Shown piece by piece: positions 45,858 through 56,049 of a DNA stretch of 64,000 bases. Position 1 is the first letter of the stretch; each line of letters opens with the position of its first letter. The notes under the pieces were generated by a model, which saw only the letters and a list, made by a program, of their open reading frames with translations, ran no database searches and was not told the DNA's origin. Source of the stretch: Paracoccus sp. SMMA_5_TC (GTDB lineage Bacteria; Pseudomonadota; Alphaproteobacteria; Rhodobacterales; Rhodobacteraceae); contig NZ_CP102355.1 in the NCBI RefSeq assembly GCF_009696685.2, positions 1,723,501-1,787,500 of the forward strand, given 5' to 3'. Both the position numbers and the translations under genes were made by a program.

Positions 45858-47054
45858 CTAGAACCCGAAACCGCCGAAGCTGCGCGGCGCGGGATCGACA
45901 ATCACCACCTGATTGTTGCGCACCGTCGCCACGGCCAGGGCGCGTTCGTTGGTGCCGTCGCGGTTCAGCCGGAAAGCGCCGTTGACGCCGGCAAAGCCCG
46001 CGCGCTGGGTCAGGCCGGTGGTGGTCAGCGCATTGCGCTTGCCCGCGCGGACCAATGCGGCGATGGCGGCCACCCCGTCATAGGCCAGCGGGCCCAGATC
46101 GTGCGGCGTTTCGCCATAGGCCGAGCGGTAGCGCTGATCGAACTGCCCACGCAGCGCCGTGTCCGGAAGGGCAAACCACCCGCCCTGCACACCCCGCAGC
46201 TGCAACCGGGCAGCCGGCTGGTCCCAGCGCGTCAGTCCCATCATCTGCACCCGCGCCGAGGTCACGCCCGCGTCAGCCAACTTGTCGGTCAGATAGGGCA
46301 GCACCGCGCCCTGGTTGGCGGTCATGAACACGGCATCGACATTGCCCGACAAAGCCGCTTGCGCAACATTGGGCACCACGCCGTCGATGCCGGTTTTCGA
46401 CACCGGATGAACGGCGCTTCCCGCCAGGGTCGCGCCATTGGCTGCGATCGCGCGCTGGATGGCACGCGCGCCCACCTGCCCGGCGGTATCATCCTCGGCC
46501 ACGGTCAGGATCCGCCGCTTGCCGTTCTGGACCGCATATCGCACCAGGCGGTTTGCCACATTGTCGAATGTGTTACCCAGCACAAAGACATTGCCGCCGG
46601 CGATGTCGGGGTTGTTGGAAAACGACAGCACGTTGATGCCACGCGGTGCCATGGCGTTGCCGACGGCATTTGCACTGTCGGCAAACAGCGGCCCCAGGAT
46701 GATCTTGGCGCCCTCATCCGCAGCAAGATTGGCCTGGGCGACCGCGACGCCGGGGTCTGAGCCCGCATTATAGACCCGCAGGTCGATGCGGGCGCCCTGA
46801 GCGTCAGCGGCGGCCATGCGGGCGGAATTGGTCAGCGACCGTGCCAGCCAGTCCAGGTCGGAATTGCCACCCGGCACGAGCAGGGCGACCGGCACCGGCT
46901 GGGCGGGGTCGATCACCTGCCCGGTCTGCGGGCCCGACGCGCCCATCTCGACCGGTTCGCAGGCGGCAAGCGTCAGTGCGGCGACGACGGCTCCGATTCG
47001 CGCGAAGGGGCGGCGCAGACCGAAGGCGCCGAGGATCGTTTTCTGGACGGTCAT
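45858..47054 (-). CDS. LpoA-like penicillin-binding protein activator lipoprotein
   Basis: A 398-aa protein. Hydrophobic leader AVVAALTLAAC with lipobox cysteine Cys32 predicts a lipoprotein. The rest is a periplasmic-binding-protein type I fold: VALLVPGGNSDLDWLARSLT, AKIILGPLFADSANAVG, VLSFSNNPDIAGGNVFVLGN and PLAYDGVAAIAALVRAG, as in LppC/LpoA proteins that activate peptidoglycan synthases. In Rhodobacterales such genes usually neighbour rsmI, as here (divergent). Close to glnD on the same strand. Confidence 0.87.
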   Translation of the reverse strand: MTVQKTILGAFGLRRPFARIGAVVAALTLAACEPVEMGASGPQTGQVIDPAQPVPVALLVPGGNSDLDWLARSLTNSARMAAADAQGARIDLRVYNAGSDPGVAVAQANLAADEGAKIILGPLFADSANAVGNAMAPRGINVLSFSNNPDIAGGNVFVLGNTFDNVANRLVRYAVQNGKRRILTVAEDDTAGQVGARAIQRAIAANGATLAGSAVHPVSKTGIDGVVPNVAQAALSGNVDAVFMTANQGAVLPYLTDKLADAGVTSARVQMMGLTRWDQPAARLQLRGVQGGWFALPDTALRGQFDQRYRSAYGETPHDLGPLAYDGVAAIAALVRAGKRNALTTTGLTQRAGFAGVNGAFRLNRDGTNERALAVATVRNNQVVIVDPAPRSFGGFGF

Positions 47055-47150
47055 GGCGTGATTCCCTGTGGATCGAGGCTGGGGGTTGGTCCGGGCAGGT
47101 TATTGGCATATTCCGGGCGTGGCAACGAGGGCAGCACAGGAAAGGCGATC

Positions 47151-48050
47151 ATGGATCACAGCGAGATTTCCCCCGCCCGCCCGCTGTCCATGCGCGTCGA
47201 GGCAGAGCGCATCGAGCCGGCCCTGTATCTGGTCGCCACCCCCATCGGCGCAGCCCGCGACATCACCCTGCGGGCGCTGGACGTGCTGAATACTGCCGAT
47301 CTGCTGGCGGCCGAGGACACGCGCACCCTGCGCCATCTGATGGATATTCACGGCATTCCGCTGCGCGGCAGGCGCATCGTCGCCTATCACGATCACAACG
47401 CCGACCGTCAACGCCCGCTGATCCTGAACGCACTGGCAGAAGGCGGCGCCGTGGCCTATGCCTCGGATGCCGGCACGCCGCTGGTGGCCGATCCCGGCTA
47501 TCGTCTTGCACGCGACGCGGCAGAGGCAGGGTTTGCGGTGCGGGCGCTGCCCGGCGCATCGGCGGCACTGGCGGCGCTGTCGGTTTCAGGCCTGCCCAGC
47601 GATCGCTTCCTGTTCGTGGGTTTTCCGCCGACCGCCGCCGGCGCCCGCCGCAGCTGGATCGACAGCTGGCGCAAGACCGACGCCACGGTGATCGTATTCG
47701 AAAGTCCCCGCCGCGTTAAGCAACTGTTGGAAAATATCTGCGAAACTGAGCCGAATCGCCCTACGGTGATTTGTCGGGAACTGACCAAGAAATTCGAAGA
47801 GGTGCGGCGGGGAACTGCGGCAGAACTGATGGACACGATCCCAGAGGCGGGGCTGAGGGGCGAGGTTGTGGTGCTGTTCGGTCATCCTCAGGCCGAAATC
47901 ATCAGCGACGACATGCTGCGCGCGGATCTGGCCGATCTGCTGGCCCGCATGCCGGTCAAGGCGGCGGCTGCCGAACTTGCCAACCGCCACGGATTGCCCA
48001 GGCGCGACATCTATGCCCTGGCCTTGAGCATGCGGAAGGATGAGCATTGA
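47151..48050 (+). CDS. rsmI: 16S rRNA (cytidine1402-2'-O)-methyltransferase
   Basis: A 299-aa SAM enzyme of the tetrapyrrole-methylase fold. ALYLVATPIGAARDITLRAL, LAAEDTRTLRHLMDIH, VAYASDAGTPLVADPGYRL, LPGASAALAALSVSGLP and FESPRRVKQLL are all typical. It methylates the ribose of C1402 in the ribosomal P site. The ATG at 47151 has aggaaaggcgatc in front. Its stop overlaps yraN by ATGA. Confidence 0.94.
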   Translation: MDHSEISPARPLSMRVEAERIEPALYLVATPIGAARDITLRALDVLNTADLLAAEDTRTLRHLMDIHGIPLRGRRIVAYHDHNADRQRPLILNALAEGGAVAYASDAGTPLVADPGYRLARDAAEAGFAVRALPGASAALAALSVSGLPSDRFLFVGFPPTAAGARRSWIDSWRKTDATVIVFESPRRVKQLLENICETEPNRPTVICRELTKKFEEVRRGTAAELMDTIPEAGLRGEVVVLFGHPQAEIISDDMLRADLADLLARMPVKAAAAELANRHGLPRRDIYALALSMRKDEH

Positions 48051-48460
48051 AACATCAGCGCATCGATCATGGTTTGCCGGTCGGGCCTGGCGCGTCGGAG
48101 ATCTGGCGCGGCAGCATCGCCAATTCCGCCGGCCGCATGGCCGAAGAATCCGTCGCCCGCCATTATGCCAGCCTGGGCTACCGCGTGGTTGCCGAACGCT
48201 GGCGGGGTCAGGCGGGCGAAATCGACCTGATCGTGCAACGCGGCGGCGAATATGTCTTTGTCGAGGTCAAGAAGGCGCGGCGTCACGATTTGGCCGCCCT
48301 GCGCCTGGGACACGCACAAATGCGGCGGATCTGTGCGGCTGCGCAGGAATATTGCGGCTGCCTGCCCCAAGGCTTGGCCACGCCGATGCGCCTGGACGCT
48401 GCACTGGTCGATGACCTGGGGCGCGTCGAGGTGATCGAGAATGCATTCGGCGGCTGCTAG
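48047..48460 (+). CDS. yraN: YraN/UPF0102-family predicted endonuclease
   Basis: A 137-aa protein. GRMAEESVARHYASLGYRVV, then RWRGQAGEIDLIVQRGGEYV and FVEVKKARRH form the restriction-endonuclease-like core (E-x-D...E-x-K). rsmI-yraN is a widely conserved pair. No substrate is known. Overlaps rsmI by 4 nt, which indicates coupling. Confidence 0.9.
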   Translation: MKHQRIDHGLPVGPGASEIWRGSIANSAGRMAEESVARHYASLGYRVVAERWRGQAGEIDLIVQRGGEYVFVEVKKARRHDLAALRLGHAQMRRICAAAQEYCGCLPQGLATPMRLDAALVDDLGRVEVIENAFGGC

Positions 48461-48527
48461 GTCGCGACGCTTGCAATATCCCCCCTGCGGTGAAAAAACG
48501 AACCGGATCTAGCCCGGAGCAAGCTGC

Positions 48528-49478
48528 ATGAGCCTGAACGTCGCCCTTCAGATGGATCCGATCGAACATGTTTCGATCACCGGTGACAGCACCTTTCGCA
48601 TCGGGCTGGAGGCCCAGTCGCGGGGCCATCGGCTTTTCCAGTATACGCCCGACCGGCTGAGTTATCGCGAAGGCCGCCTGATTGCCGTTGGCCGATCCGT
48701 CACCCTGCGCCGCGAACAGGGCAATCACGTCAGCTTCGGGGATTGGGAGGAGCGCGACCTGGCCTCGTTCGACGTGGTCTGGCTGCGCCAGGATCCGCCC
48801 TTTGACATGGGATATATCACCAACACCCACCTGCTAGAACGGGTGCATCCGGAAACGCTGGTGGTCAATGACCCGTTCTGGGTGCGCAATTGCCCTGAAA
48901 AGCTGCTGGTGCTGGATTTCCCCGATCTGACCCCGGCCACGCTGATCACGCGCGACATCGCCCAGATCCGCGACTTTCGCCAGCGTCACGGCGACATCAT
49001 CGTCAAGCCGCTTTACGGCAACGGCGGCGCGGGTGTGTTCCACCTGCGCCCCGACGATCCCAACCTGTCGTCGTTGCTGGAAACCTTTCTCGGCTTCAGC
49101 AACGAGCCGGTCATCGTGCAGAAATACCTGCCTGCGGTGGTCAAGGGCGACAAGCGCATCATCCTGGTCGATGGCGAACCGGTCGGGGCGATCAACCGCG
49201 TGCCTGCCCAGGGCGAGGCGCGGTCGAACATGCATGTGGGCGGGCGGGCCGAAAAGATCGGCCTGACCGAGCGCGAGCGTGAAATCTGTGCCCGCCTGGC
49301 CCCGACGCTGAAGGAAAAGGGTCTGCTGTTTACCGGCATAGACGTCATTGACGGCTGGCTGACGGAAATCAACGTCACTTCGCCCACCGGCATCCAGGAG
49401 CTGGAACGGTTTGACGGCACCAACGCCGCCGAGCTGATCTGGCAGGCGATCGAGACGCGCCGCGGCCAACGCAGCTGA
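48528..49478 (+). CDS. gshB: Glutathione synthetase
   Basis: A 316-aa ATP-grasp enzyme joining gamma-glutamylcysteine and glycine. [77 protein letters not shown] [19 protein letters not shown] and [17 protein letters not shown] are standard. Full length. It follows yraN by 67 nt and ends at the base adjacent to the convergent comM stop. Confidence 0.95.
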   Translation: MSLNVALQMDPIEHVSITGDSTFRIGLEAQSRGHRLFQYTPDRLSYREGRLIAVGRSVTLRREQGNHVSFGDWEERDLASFDVVWLRQDPPFDMGYITNTHLLERVHPETLVVNDPFWVRNCPEKLLVLDFPDLTPATLITRDIAQIRDFRQRHGDIIVKPLYGNGGAGVFHLRPDDPNLSSLLETFLGFSNEPVIVQKYLPAVVKGDKRIILVDGEPVGAINRVPAQGEARSNMHVGGRAEKIGLTEREREICARLAPTLKEKGLLFTGIDVIDGWLTEINVTSPTGIQELERFDGTNAAELIWQAIETRRGQRS

Positions 49479-50993
49479 TCATTCCATCCGTGCGGCCGTG
49501 ATCCGGAACGAAATCGCCTCGGCCAGATGGGGTTGGCGAATTTGGTCAGACCCATCCAGATCGGCGATGGTGCGCGCGGCCCGCAGGATCCGGTGATAGC
49601 CGCGCGGCGTCAGCCCCAACCGGTCGGAAACCCGGGCCAGCAGTGCCTGACATTCGCCGTCAAGCGGCGCGATTTCGTCGAGCAGGCGGCCGGTGGCTTC
49701 GGCGTTCACCCGCACCCGGGGATGATCCGCAAAGCGGCGCGTCTGGATGTTGCGGGCGGCCTGCACGCGCGCTGCCACCTCGGCCGAGGTTTCGCCGCGG
49801 GCGGGCATCTGCATTTCCTCAAGGCTGATCTGCGGCACCTCGATGCGCATGTCGAAGCGGTCCATCATCGGTCCCGAAATGCGACCCATGTAATCGGCGC
49901 CGCAGACCGGCGCCTTGGAGCAGGCCCTTGCCGGATCGATCAGATAGCCGCAGCGACAGGGGTTGGCGGCCGCGACCAGCAGGAAGCGGGCGGGATAGCG
50001 CACATGGGCATTGGCGCGCGAAACGTGGATTTCGCCGGTTTCGATGGGCTCGCGCAGGGCATCGATCACGCGCCGCTCGAACTCGGGCAATTCGTCCAGA
50101 AACAACACGCCATTATGCGCCAGGCTGACCAGTCCCGGGCGTGCGTTGCGGCCACCACCGATGATCGCGGCGGGGGAAGCGCTGTGATGGGGCTGGCAAA
50201 ACGGTGCCTGACGCGAAATGCTGCCATTCTTCAGCTGTCCGGCGACCGAGTGGATGACCGATGTTTCCAGCGCCTCTTGCGGCGTCAATTGCGGCAGGAT
50301 GCCGGGCAGGCGGCGGGCCAGCATGGTCTTGGTGGCGCCGGGTGGGCCGACCATCAGCAGGTGGTGGCGTCCGGCCGCAGCGATCTCGATAGCGCGGCGG
50401 GCGCGTTCCTGGCCCTTGACCTCGGCCAGATCCTCGAATCCTTCGGTGACTTCGGCTGCACCGGGCGTGGCGCGGGGCAGGGGTGCGCGGTCGGTCAGAT
50501 GATCGATGGCGGCGCGCAGACTGCGTGGCGCAAAGACGGGTGTAGCCTCGACCCATGCGGCCTCGGGGCCGCAGGCGTAAGGCACCATCAGGGCCCGTTC
50601 CTCGGCCGCGGCTGTCAGTGCGGCGGGCAGCGCCCCCGGCACAGGCGCCAGACGCCCGTCCAGTGCCAGCTCGCCCAGGGCGACCACACCGTCAACCGCG
50701 TCGGCCGGGACGATGTCCAATGCTGCCAGGATGGCCAAGGCGATCGGCAGGTCGAAATGCGAGCCCTCTTTGGGCAGATCGGCCGGCGCAAGATTGATGG
50801 TGATGCGGCGCGCCGGCATGGCGATGGCCAGCGCGGCGAAGGCGGCCTTGATGCGTTCGCGCGCTTCGCTGACCGCCTTGTCCGGCAGTCCGACGATGCC
50901 GAAACCCGGAAGGCCCGGCGCAACCGAGCATTGCACCTCGACCAGCCGAGCCTCGACCCCCTCGAAGGCCACGCTATGGGCGATTGCGGCCAT
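49479..50993 (-). CDS. comM: ComM/YifB Mg-chelatase-like AAA+ ATPase
   Basis: A 504-aa protein. N-terminal ChlI-like domain (EVQCSVAPGLPGFGIVGLPD, INLAPADLPKEGSHFDLPIA), AAA+ core with Walker A GPPGATKT at residues 216-223, Walker B GVLFLDELPEF, DRFDMRIEVPQIS and a C-terminal SARP-like helical domain (LTPRGYHRILRAARTIADLD). In naturally competent bacteria ComM is a hexameric helicase driving branch migration of incoming DNA. The Walker A has Thr where the invariant Gly before Lys should be. A CtrA-type site lies in its promoter region. Confidence 0.92.
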   Translation of the reverse strand: MAAIAHSVAFEGVEARLVEVQCSVAPGLPGFGIVGLPDKAVSEARERIKAAFAALAIAMPARRITINLAPADLPKEGSHFDLPIALAILAALDIVPADAVDGVVALGELALDGRLAPVPGALPAALTAAAEERALMVPYACGPEAAWVEATPVFAPRSLRAAIDHLTDRAPLPRATPGAAEVTEGFEDLAEVKGQERARRAIEIAAAGRHHLLMVGPPGATKTMLARRLPGILPQLTPQEALETSVIHSVAGQLKNGSISRQAPFCQPHHSASPAAIIGGGRNARPGLVSLAHNGVLFLDELPEFERRVIDALREPIETGEIHVSRANAHVRYPARFLLVAAANPCRCGYLIDPARACSKAPVCGADYMGRISGPMMDRFDMRIEVPQISLEEMQMPARGETSAEVAARVQAARNIQTRRFADHPRVRVNAEATGRLLDEIAPLDGECQALLARVSDRLGLTPRGYHRILRAARTIADLDGSDQIRQPHLAEAISFRITAARME

Positions 50994-51034
50994 GGTCTCC
51001 TCATGCTTGTCGCGAACTGGTTAACGACGCAGGC

Positions 51035-51049
51035 TTAAGGAAAGGTTAA
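51035..51049. promoter_or_regulatory. Putative CtrA box (TTAA-N7-TTAA)
   Basis: TTAA-ggaaagg-TTAAC, an exact full CtrA site, 42 nt before the comM start and 74 nt before the coaBC start on the other strand. A further TTAAC at 51021-51025 gives an additional half-site. TTAA is rare in this GC-rich DNA. Confidence 0.6.
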
Positions 51050-51122
51050 CGCCGCAGCCTTGCTTGTTCCGGGACGCGGTTCGGCCTATGTCGGGAACAG
51101 GATCCGGCCAGGGGGTGCGACA

Positions 51123-52382
51123 ATGCTGGGCAGCCGCATATTGTTGATCGTTGGGGGGGGTATTGCCGCCTTCAAGGTGCCGGAGCTGATCCGCATGCTG
51201 CGTCGCGAAGGCGCCAGCGTTGTCCCGGTTCTGACCGAGGCGGGGGCGCAGTTCGTCACGCCGCTGACCCTGTCTGCCCTGGCCGAGGCGCCCTGTCACA
51301 GCGCGCTGTTCGATCTGACGCGCGAATCGGAAATGGGGCATATCCAGCTGTCACGCGCGGCCGATCTGGTGGTTGTGGCACCGGCAACTGCCGATCTGAT
51401 GGCGCGGATGGCGGCGGGTATGGCGAACGATCTGGCCTCGACCCTGCTGCTGGCCACCGACAAGCCGGTATTGATCGCGCCTGCGATGAACGTGCGCATG
51501 TGGCAGCACCCGGCCACGCAGCGCAATCTGGAATTGCTCGAGGCCGATGGCATCAGCCTGGTCGGCCCGGATGAAGGCGACATGGCCTGTGGGGAATACG
51601 GGCCCGGACGCATGGCAGAACCCGATGTCATCCTGCAGGCGATCCGCGCGGCCCTGGGCAAGACAGGGCCGCTGCGCCTGCCGCCCGAGGCGGCCGTGCT
51701 GCCGCCCAGACGGCTGAGCGGACGCCACGTCATCGTCACCTCGGGGCCGACGCACGAGCCGATCGACCCCGTCCGCTACATCGCCAATCGGTCCAGCGGG
51801 GCACAGGGCACCGCAATCGCCGAGGCGCTTCGTGATCTTGGCGCGCAGGTGACCTTTGTCACCGGCCCGGCCGAGGTGCCACCCCCGACAGGCGTCGATG
51901 TGGTGGCCGTGGAAACCGCGCGCCAGATGCATGAAGCGGTCGAACGCGCCCTGCCGGCGGATGCGGCGGTCATGGCCGCGGCGGTGGCCGATTGGCATGT
52001 CGCCAATGCGCGCAGCGGCAAGATCAAGAAGGACGGGCACGGCAGCCTGCCGCAGCTGCAATTTGCCGAAAATCCCGACATCCTGGCCTGGATCAGCCAG
52101 CTGGATCACGGCCGGCCCGACCTGGTGGTGGGGTTTGCTGCCGAAACCGATGACGTGATCGCCAATGCCACGCGCAAAAGGCTGCGCAAGGGCTGCGATT
52201 GGATCGTGGCCAATGATGTCAGCCCGGCGACCGGCATTATGGGCGGGTCCGAAAATGCGATCACGCTGATCACCCCCGACGGCAGCGAAAGCTGGCCACG
52301 GCTGGGCAAATCCGAGGTGGCGCGGCGTCTGGCCGACCGGATCGCCCAGGCCCTGGCCCCCGGGGACGAGGATGACGCATGA
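51123..52382 (+). CDS. coaBC: Bifunctional phosphopantothenoylcysteine decarboxylase/synthetase
   Basis: A 419-aa fusion. CoaC flavoprotein half: ILLIVGGGIAAFKVPELIRM, GHIQLSRAADLVVVAPATAD with the catalytic His, PAMNVRMWQHPATQ and DMACGEYGPGRMAEP with the catalytic Cys. CoaB half from about residue 200: VIVTSGPTHEPIDPVRYIAN, VMAAAVADWHV and DLVVGFAAETDD. Converts 4'-phosphopantothenate to 4'-phosphopantetheine for coenzyme A. ATG at 51123 fits the homology start. Overlaps the desulfurase gene as ATGA, linking it to the Fe-S operon. Confidence 0.94.
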   Translation: MLGSRILLIVGGGIAAFKVPELIRMLRREGASVVPVLTEAGAQFVTPLTLSALAEAPCHSALFDLTRESEMGHIQLSRAADLVVVAPATADLMARMAAGMANDLASTLLLATDKPVLIAPAMNVRMWQHPATQRNLELLEADGISLVGPDEGDMACGEYGPGRMAEPDVILQAIRAALGKTGPLRLPPEAAVLPPRRLSGRHVIVTSGPTHEPIDPVRYIANRSSGAQGTAIAEALRDLGAQVTFVTGPAEVPPPTGVDVVAVETARQMHEAVERALPADAAVMAAAVADWHVANARSGKIKKDGHGSLPQLQFAENPDILAWISQLDHGRPDLVVGFAAETDDVIANATRKRLRKGCDWIVANDVSPATGIMGGSENAITLITPDGSESWPRLGKSEVARRLADRIAQALAPGDEDDA

Positions 52383-53446
52383 GCCGGGTCTATCTGGACT
52401 GGAACGCCACCGCCCCCCTGCGCCCCGAGGCCCGCGCAGCGATGCTGGATGCCAGCGACATCGTCGGCAACCCTTCCTCGATCCACGCCGAGGGCCGCGC
52501 CGCCAAGGCCGCGCTTGAGCGCGCGCGCGAGCAGATCGCATCGGCGCTGGGCGCCGAAGGCGCAGACGTGATCTTCACCTCGGGTGCGACCGAGGCCGCC
52601 GCACTGGCCTTGCAGGAACGGGGTCTGGCCTGTTCGGGCGTGGAACATCCCGCCGTGCTGGCATGGTGTGCGACCGCGTTGCCAACGGATGCGCAGGGCC
52701 AGGTCGCGGTGCCTGAGCCTGCCGCGGCCACGCTGCAACTGGCAAATTCCGAAACCGGCGTCCTGCAAGATCTGCCGCAAGGTCTGGCGGTCAGCGACCT
52801 GACCCAGGCATTCGGAAAGATTCCGTTTTCCTTCAACTGGCTGGGTGTGGACGCCGGATTTGTGTCCGCCCACAAGCTGGGCGGCCCGCGCGGCGTTGGG
52901 GCGCTGATCCTGCGGCGCGGAACCGAGATCGAGGCACGGCTGAAAGGCGGCGGCCAGGAACAGGGCCGCCGGGCCGGAACCGAGAATTTGATCGGCATCA
53001 TGGGCTTTGCCGCCGCCGCGCAGGCGGCCCAGAATGATCTGGATCAAGAAATCTGGGAAAAAGTATCGGAAATTCGCGATTCGCTGATGCGAACACTGGA
53101 ATCCGGGACGGAAATGGTTACATTCCCGGGGCGCGAATCCCGCCGCCTGCCCAATACGCTGTGCATCCTGACCCCGGGATGGCGTGGCGAGACGCAGGTG
53201 ATGCAGATGGATCTGGCCGGCTTTGCGATTTCGGCAGGCTCGGCCTGCTCGTCCGGCAAGGTAAGGCCAAGTTCGGTGCTGACGGCCATGGGAATCGCGG
53301 CGGAAAGGGCGGGCGATGCGATCCGCGTCTCGATCGGTCCGACAACGGACCCTCGGGACGTTGCGCGTTTTGCCGATGCCTGGCTGGCGGCCCATCACCG
53401 CTGGCGGCAACGGAACGATCAGCGGGCGACCGCAGGAAGGGTTTGA
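52379..53446 (+). CDS. IscS/NifS-type cysteine desulfurase (short form)
   Basis: A 355-aa class V aminotransferase-fold desulfurase, about 30-40 residues shorter than typical IscS/NifS, mainly through a trimmed segment before [14 protein letters not shown] Lys166 in [10 protein letters not shown]; sulfur-carrying Cys290 in [10 protein letters not shown], as in IscS group I enzymes; [11 protein letters not shown] and RRAGTENL conserved. It should supply persulfide sulfur. No iscU, iscA or iscR is adjacent; it heads the suf genes instead. Confidence 0.9.
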   Translation: MSRVYLDWNATAPLRPEARAAMLDASDIVGNPSSIHAEGRAAKAALERAREQIASALGAEGADVIFTSGATEAAALALQERGLACSGVEHPAVLAWCATALPTDAQGQVAVPEPAAATLQLANSETGVLQDLPQGLAVSDLTQAFGKIPFSFNWLGVDAGFVSAHKLGGPRGVGALILRRGTEIEARLKGGGQEQGRRAGTENLIGIMGFAAAAQAAQNDLDQEIWEKVSEIRDSLMRTLESGTEMVTFPGRESRRLPNTLCILTPGWRGETQVMQMDLAGFAISAGSACSSGKVRPSSVLTAMGIAAERAGDAIRVSIGPTTDPRDVARFADAWLAAHHRWRQRNDQRATAGRV

Positions 53447-53447
53447 G

Positions 53448-54974
53448 ATGGCTGAACAGATCAGCGAAGCAATCGAGGTCCGCGAAGGCGTCGACCGCGA
53501 AACCGTCGAAACCGTCCAGAACATGGGGGCCTACAAATACGGCTGGGATACCGACATCGAAATGGAATACGCCCCCAAGGGCGTGAACGAGGATATTGTT
53601 CGTCTGATCTCGGCCAAGAACGATGAGCCCGAATGGATGACGGAATGGCGGCTGCAGGCCTTTCGCCGCTGGCAGACGATGTCCGAACCGAAATGGGCAA
53701 TGCTCCATTATCCGGAAATCGACTATCAGCAGCAATATTACTATGCCCGCCCTAAAAGCATGCAGGTCAAGCCAAAGTCGCTGGACCAGGTCGATCCCAA
53801 GCTGCTGGCCACCTATGAAAAGCTGGGAATCCCGCTGAAGGAACAGATGATCCTGGCGGGGGTCGAGGGGGCCGAGGGCAGCCCCGCCGAAGGTCGCAAG
53901 GTCGCGGTGGATGCGGTTTTCGACAGCGTGTCGGTCGGCACAACCTTCAAGGATGAGCTGGCCAAGGCCGGCGTCATCTTCTGTTCGATCAGCGAGGCGA
54001 TCCGCGAACATCCCGAGCTTGTGCGCAAGTATCTGGGCTCGGTCGTGCCGCAATCGGACAATTTCTTCGCCACGCTGAACAGCGCGGTGTTCTCGGATGG
54101 ATCATTCGTCTATGTGCCGCCGGGCGTGCGCTGCCCGATGGAACTGTCTACCTATTTCCGCATCAATGCCGAGAATACCGGCCAGTTCGAGCGCACGCTG
54201 ATTATCGCCGACAAGGGATCCTACGTCAGCTATCTGGAAGGCTGCACCGCGCCCAAGCGGGACACCGCCCAGCTGCACGCGGCCGTTGTCGAGATCGTGG
54301 TCCTGGAAGATGCCGAGGTGAAATATTCCACGGTTCAGAACTGGTTTCCCGGTGACGAAGAGGGCAAGGGCGGCATCTACAACTTCGTCACCAAGCGCGC
54401 CGATTGCCGAGAAGCGCGCGCCAAGGTGATGTGGACGCAGGTCGAAACCGGGTCGGCGATCACCTGGAAATATCCGTCCTGCATCCTGCGTGGCGAGGCG
54501 TCGCAGGGCGAATTCTATTCGATCGCCATTGCCAACAATCATCAGCAGGCAGATACCGGCACCAAGATGATCCATCTTGGCAAGAATACCCGCTCACGCA
54601 TTGTTTCCAAAGGTATTTCTGCCGGGCGCGCGCAGAATACCTATCGCGGCCTGGTGTCGATGCACCCACGTGCGACCAACAGCCGCAACTATACGCAATG
54701 CGACAGCCTGCTGATCGGCGACAAATGCGGCGCCCATACCGTGCCGTATATCGAAGTCAAGAATACGTCCTCGCGGGTCGAACACGAAGCGACGACCTCC
54801 AAGGTGGACGAGGACCAGCTGTTCTATTGCCGCGCGCGGGGCATGGACGAGGAAGAGGCCGTTGCCTTGGTAGTCAATGGCTTCTGCCGCGAGGTCTTGC
54901 AGGCGTTGCCGATGGAATTCGCGCTCGAGGCGCAGTCGCTGGTCGCCATCTCGCTTGAGGGGTCGGTCGGATGA
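53448..54974 (+). CDS. sufB: Fe-S cluster assembly scaffold SufB
   Basis: A 508-aa protein with the beta-helix scaffold. [20 protein letters not shown] at the N-terminus, [51 protein letters not shown]-like [20 protein letters not shown] and [20 protein letters not shown] with cluster-site cysteines. It builds Fe-S clusters as SufBC2D. The start at 53448 is directly after the desulfurase stop. Overlaps the next gene by ATGA. Confidence 0.95.
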   Translation: MAEQISEAIEVREGVDRETVETVQNMGAYKYGWDTDIEMEYAPKGVNEDIVRLISAKNDEPEWMTEWRLQAFRRWQTMSEPKWAMLHYPEIDYQQQYYYARPKSMQVKPKSLDQVDPKLLATYEKLGIPLKEQMILAGVEGAEGSPAEGRKVAVDAVFDSVSVGTTFKDELAKAGVIFCSISEAIREHPELVRKYLGSVVPQSDNFFATLNSAVFSDGSFVYVPPGVRCPMELSTYFRINAENTGQFERTLIIADKGSYVSYLEGCTAPKRDTAQLHAAVVEIVVLEDAEVKYSTVQNWFPGDEEGKGGIYNFVTKRADCREARAKVMWTQVETGSAITWKYPSCILRGEASQGEFYSIAIANNHQQADTGTKMIHLGKNTRSRIVSKGISAGRAQNTYRGLVSMHPRATNSRNYTQCDSLLIGDKCGAHTVPYIEVKNTSSRVEHEATTSKVDEDQLFYCRARGMDEEEAVALVVNGFCREVLQALPMEFALEAQSLVAISLEGSVG

Positions 54975-55284
54975 TCGTCACCACCACACCGGGGATCGAG
55001 GGGCGCAGGATCAGCGCCTATCATGACGTCGTGACCGGCGAAACCATCATTGGCGCCAACATCTTTCGCGACATCTTTGCCGGGATTCGCGATATTGTGG
55101 GCGGCCGCTCCGGCGCCTATGAATCGGCGCTGGCATCGGCGCGCGAGACCGCCCTGGCCGAGATGCAGGACCGCGCGCGCGCCCTGGGCGGCAATGCGGT
55201 GGTCGGTGTCGATCTTGACTATGAAGTCATCAACAACATGCTCATGGTGTCCGCTTCGGGCACTGCCGTGACCGTCGAACAGGA

Positions 55285-55288
<4 letters not shown>
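54971..55288 (+). CDS. YbjQ/UPF0145-family protein
   Basis: A 105-aa protein of the putative heavy-metal-binding YbjQ family ([57 protein letters not shown]). These form small pentamers of unknown role. Placement inside the suf operon, overlapping sufB and sufC by 4 nt each, suggests a metal- or cluster-related job, but this is inference. Confidence 0.87.

Positions 55289-56048
<760 letters not shown>

Positions 56049-56049
<1 letters not shown>

Noticed and set aside
44094..46760. An 888-codon open frame antisense to glnD and the lipoprotein gene
   Set aside because: Its product is rich in His, Arg, Gln and Gly with no recognisable domain; it is a by-product of GC-rich codon bias opposite two well-supported genes.
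51066..51082. A possible third LexA box, GTTC-N9-GTTC, before coaBC
   Set aside because: The spacing is 9 bp, not the required 7.
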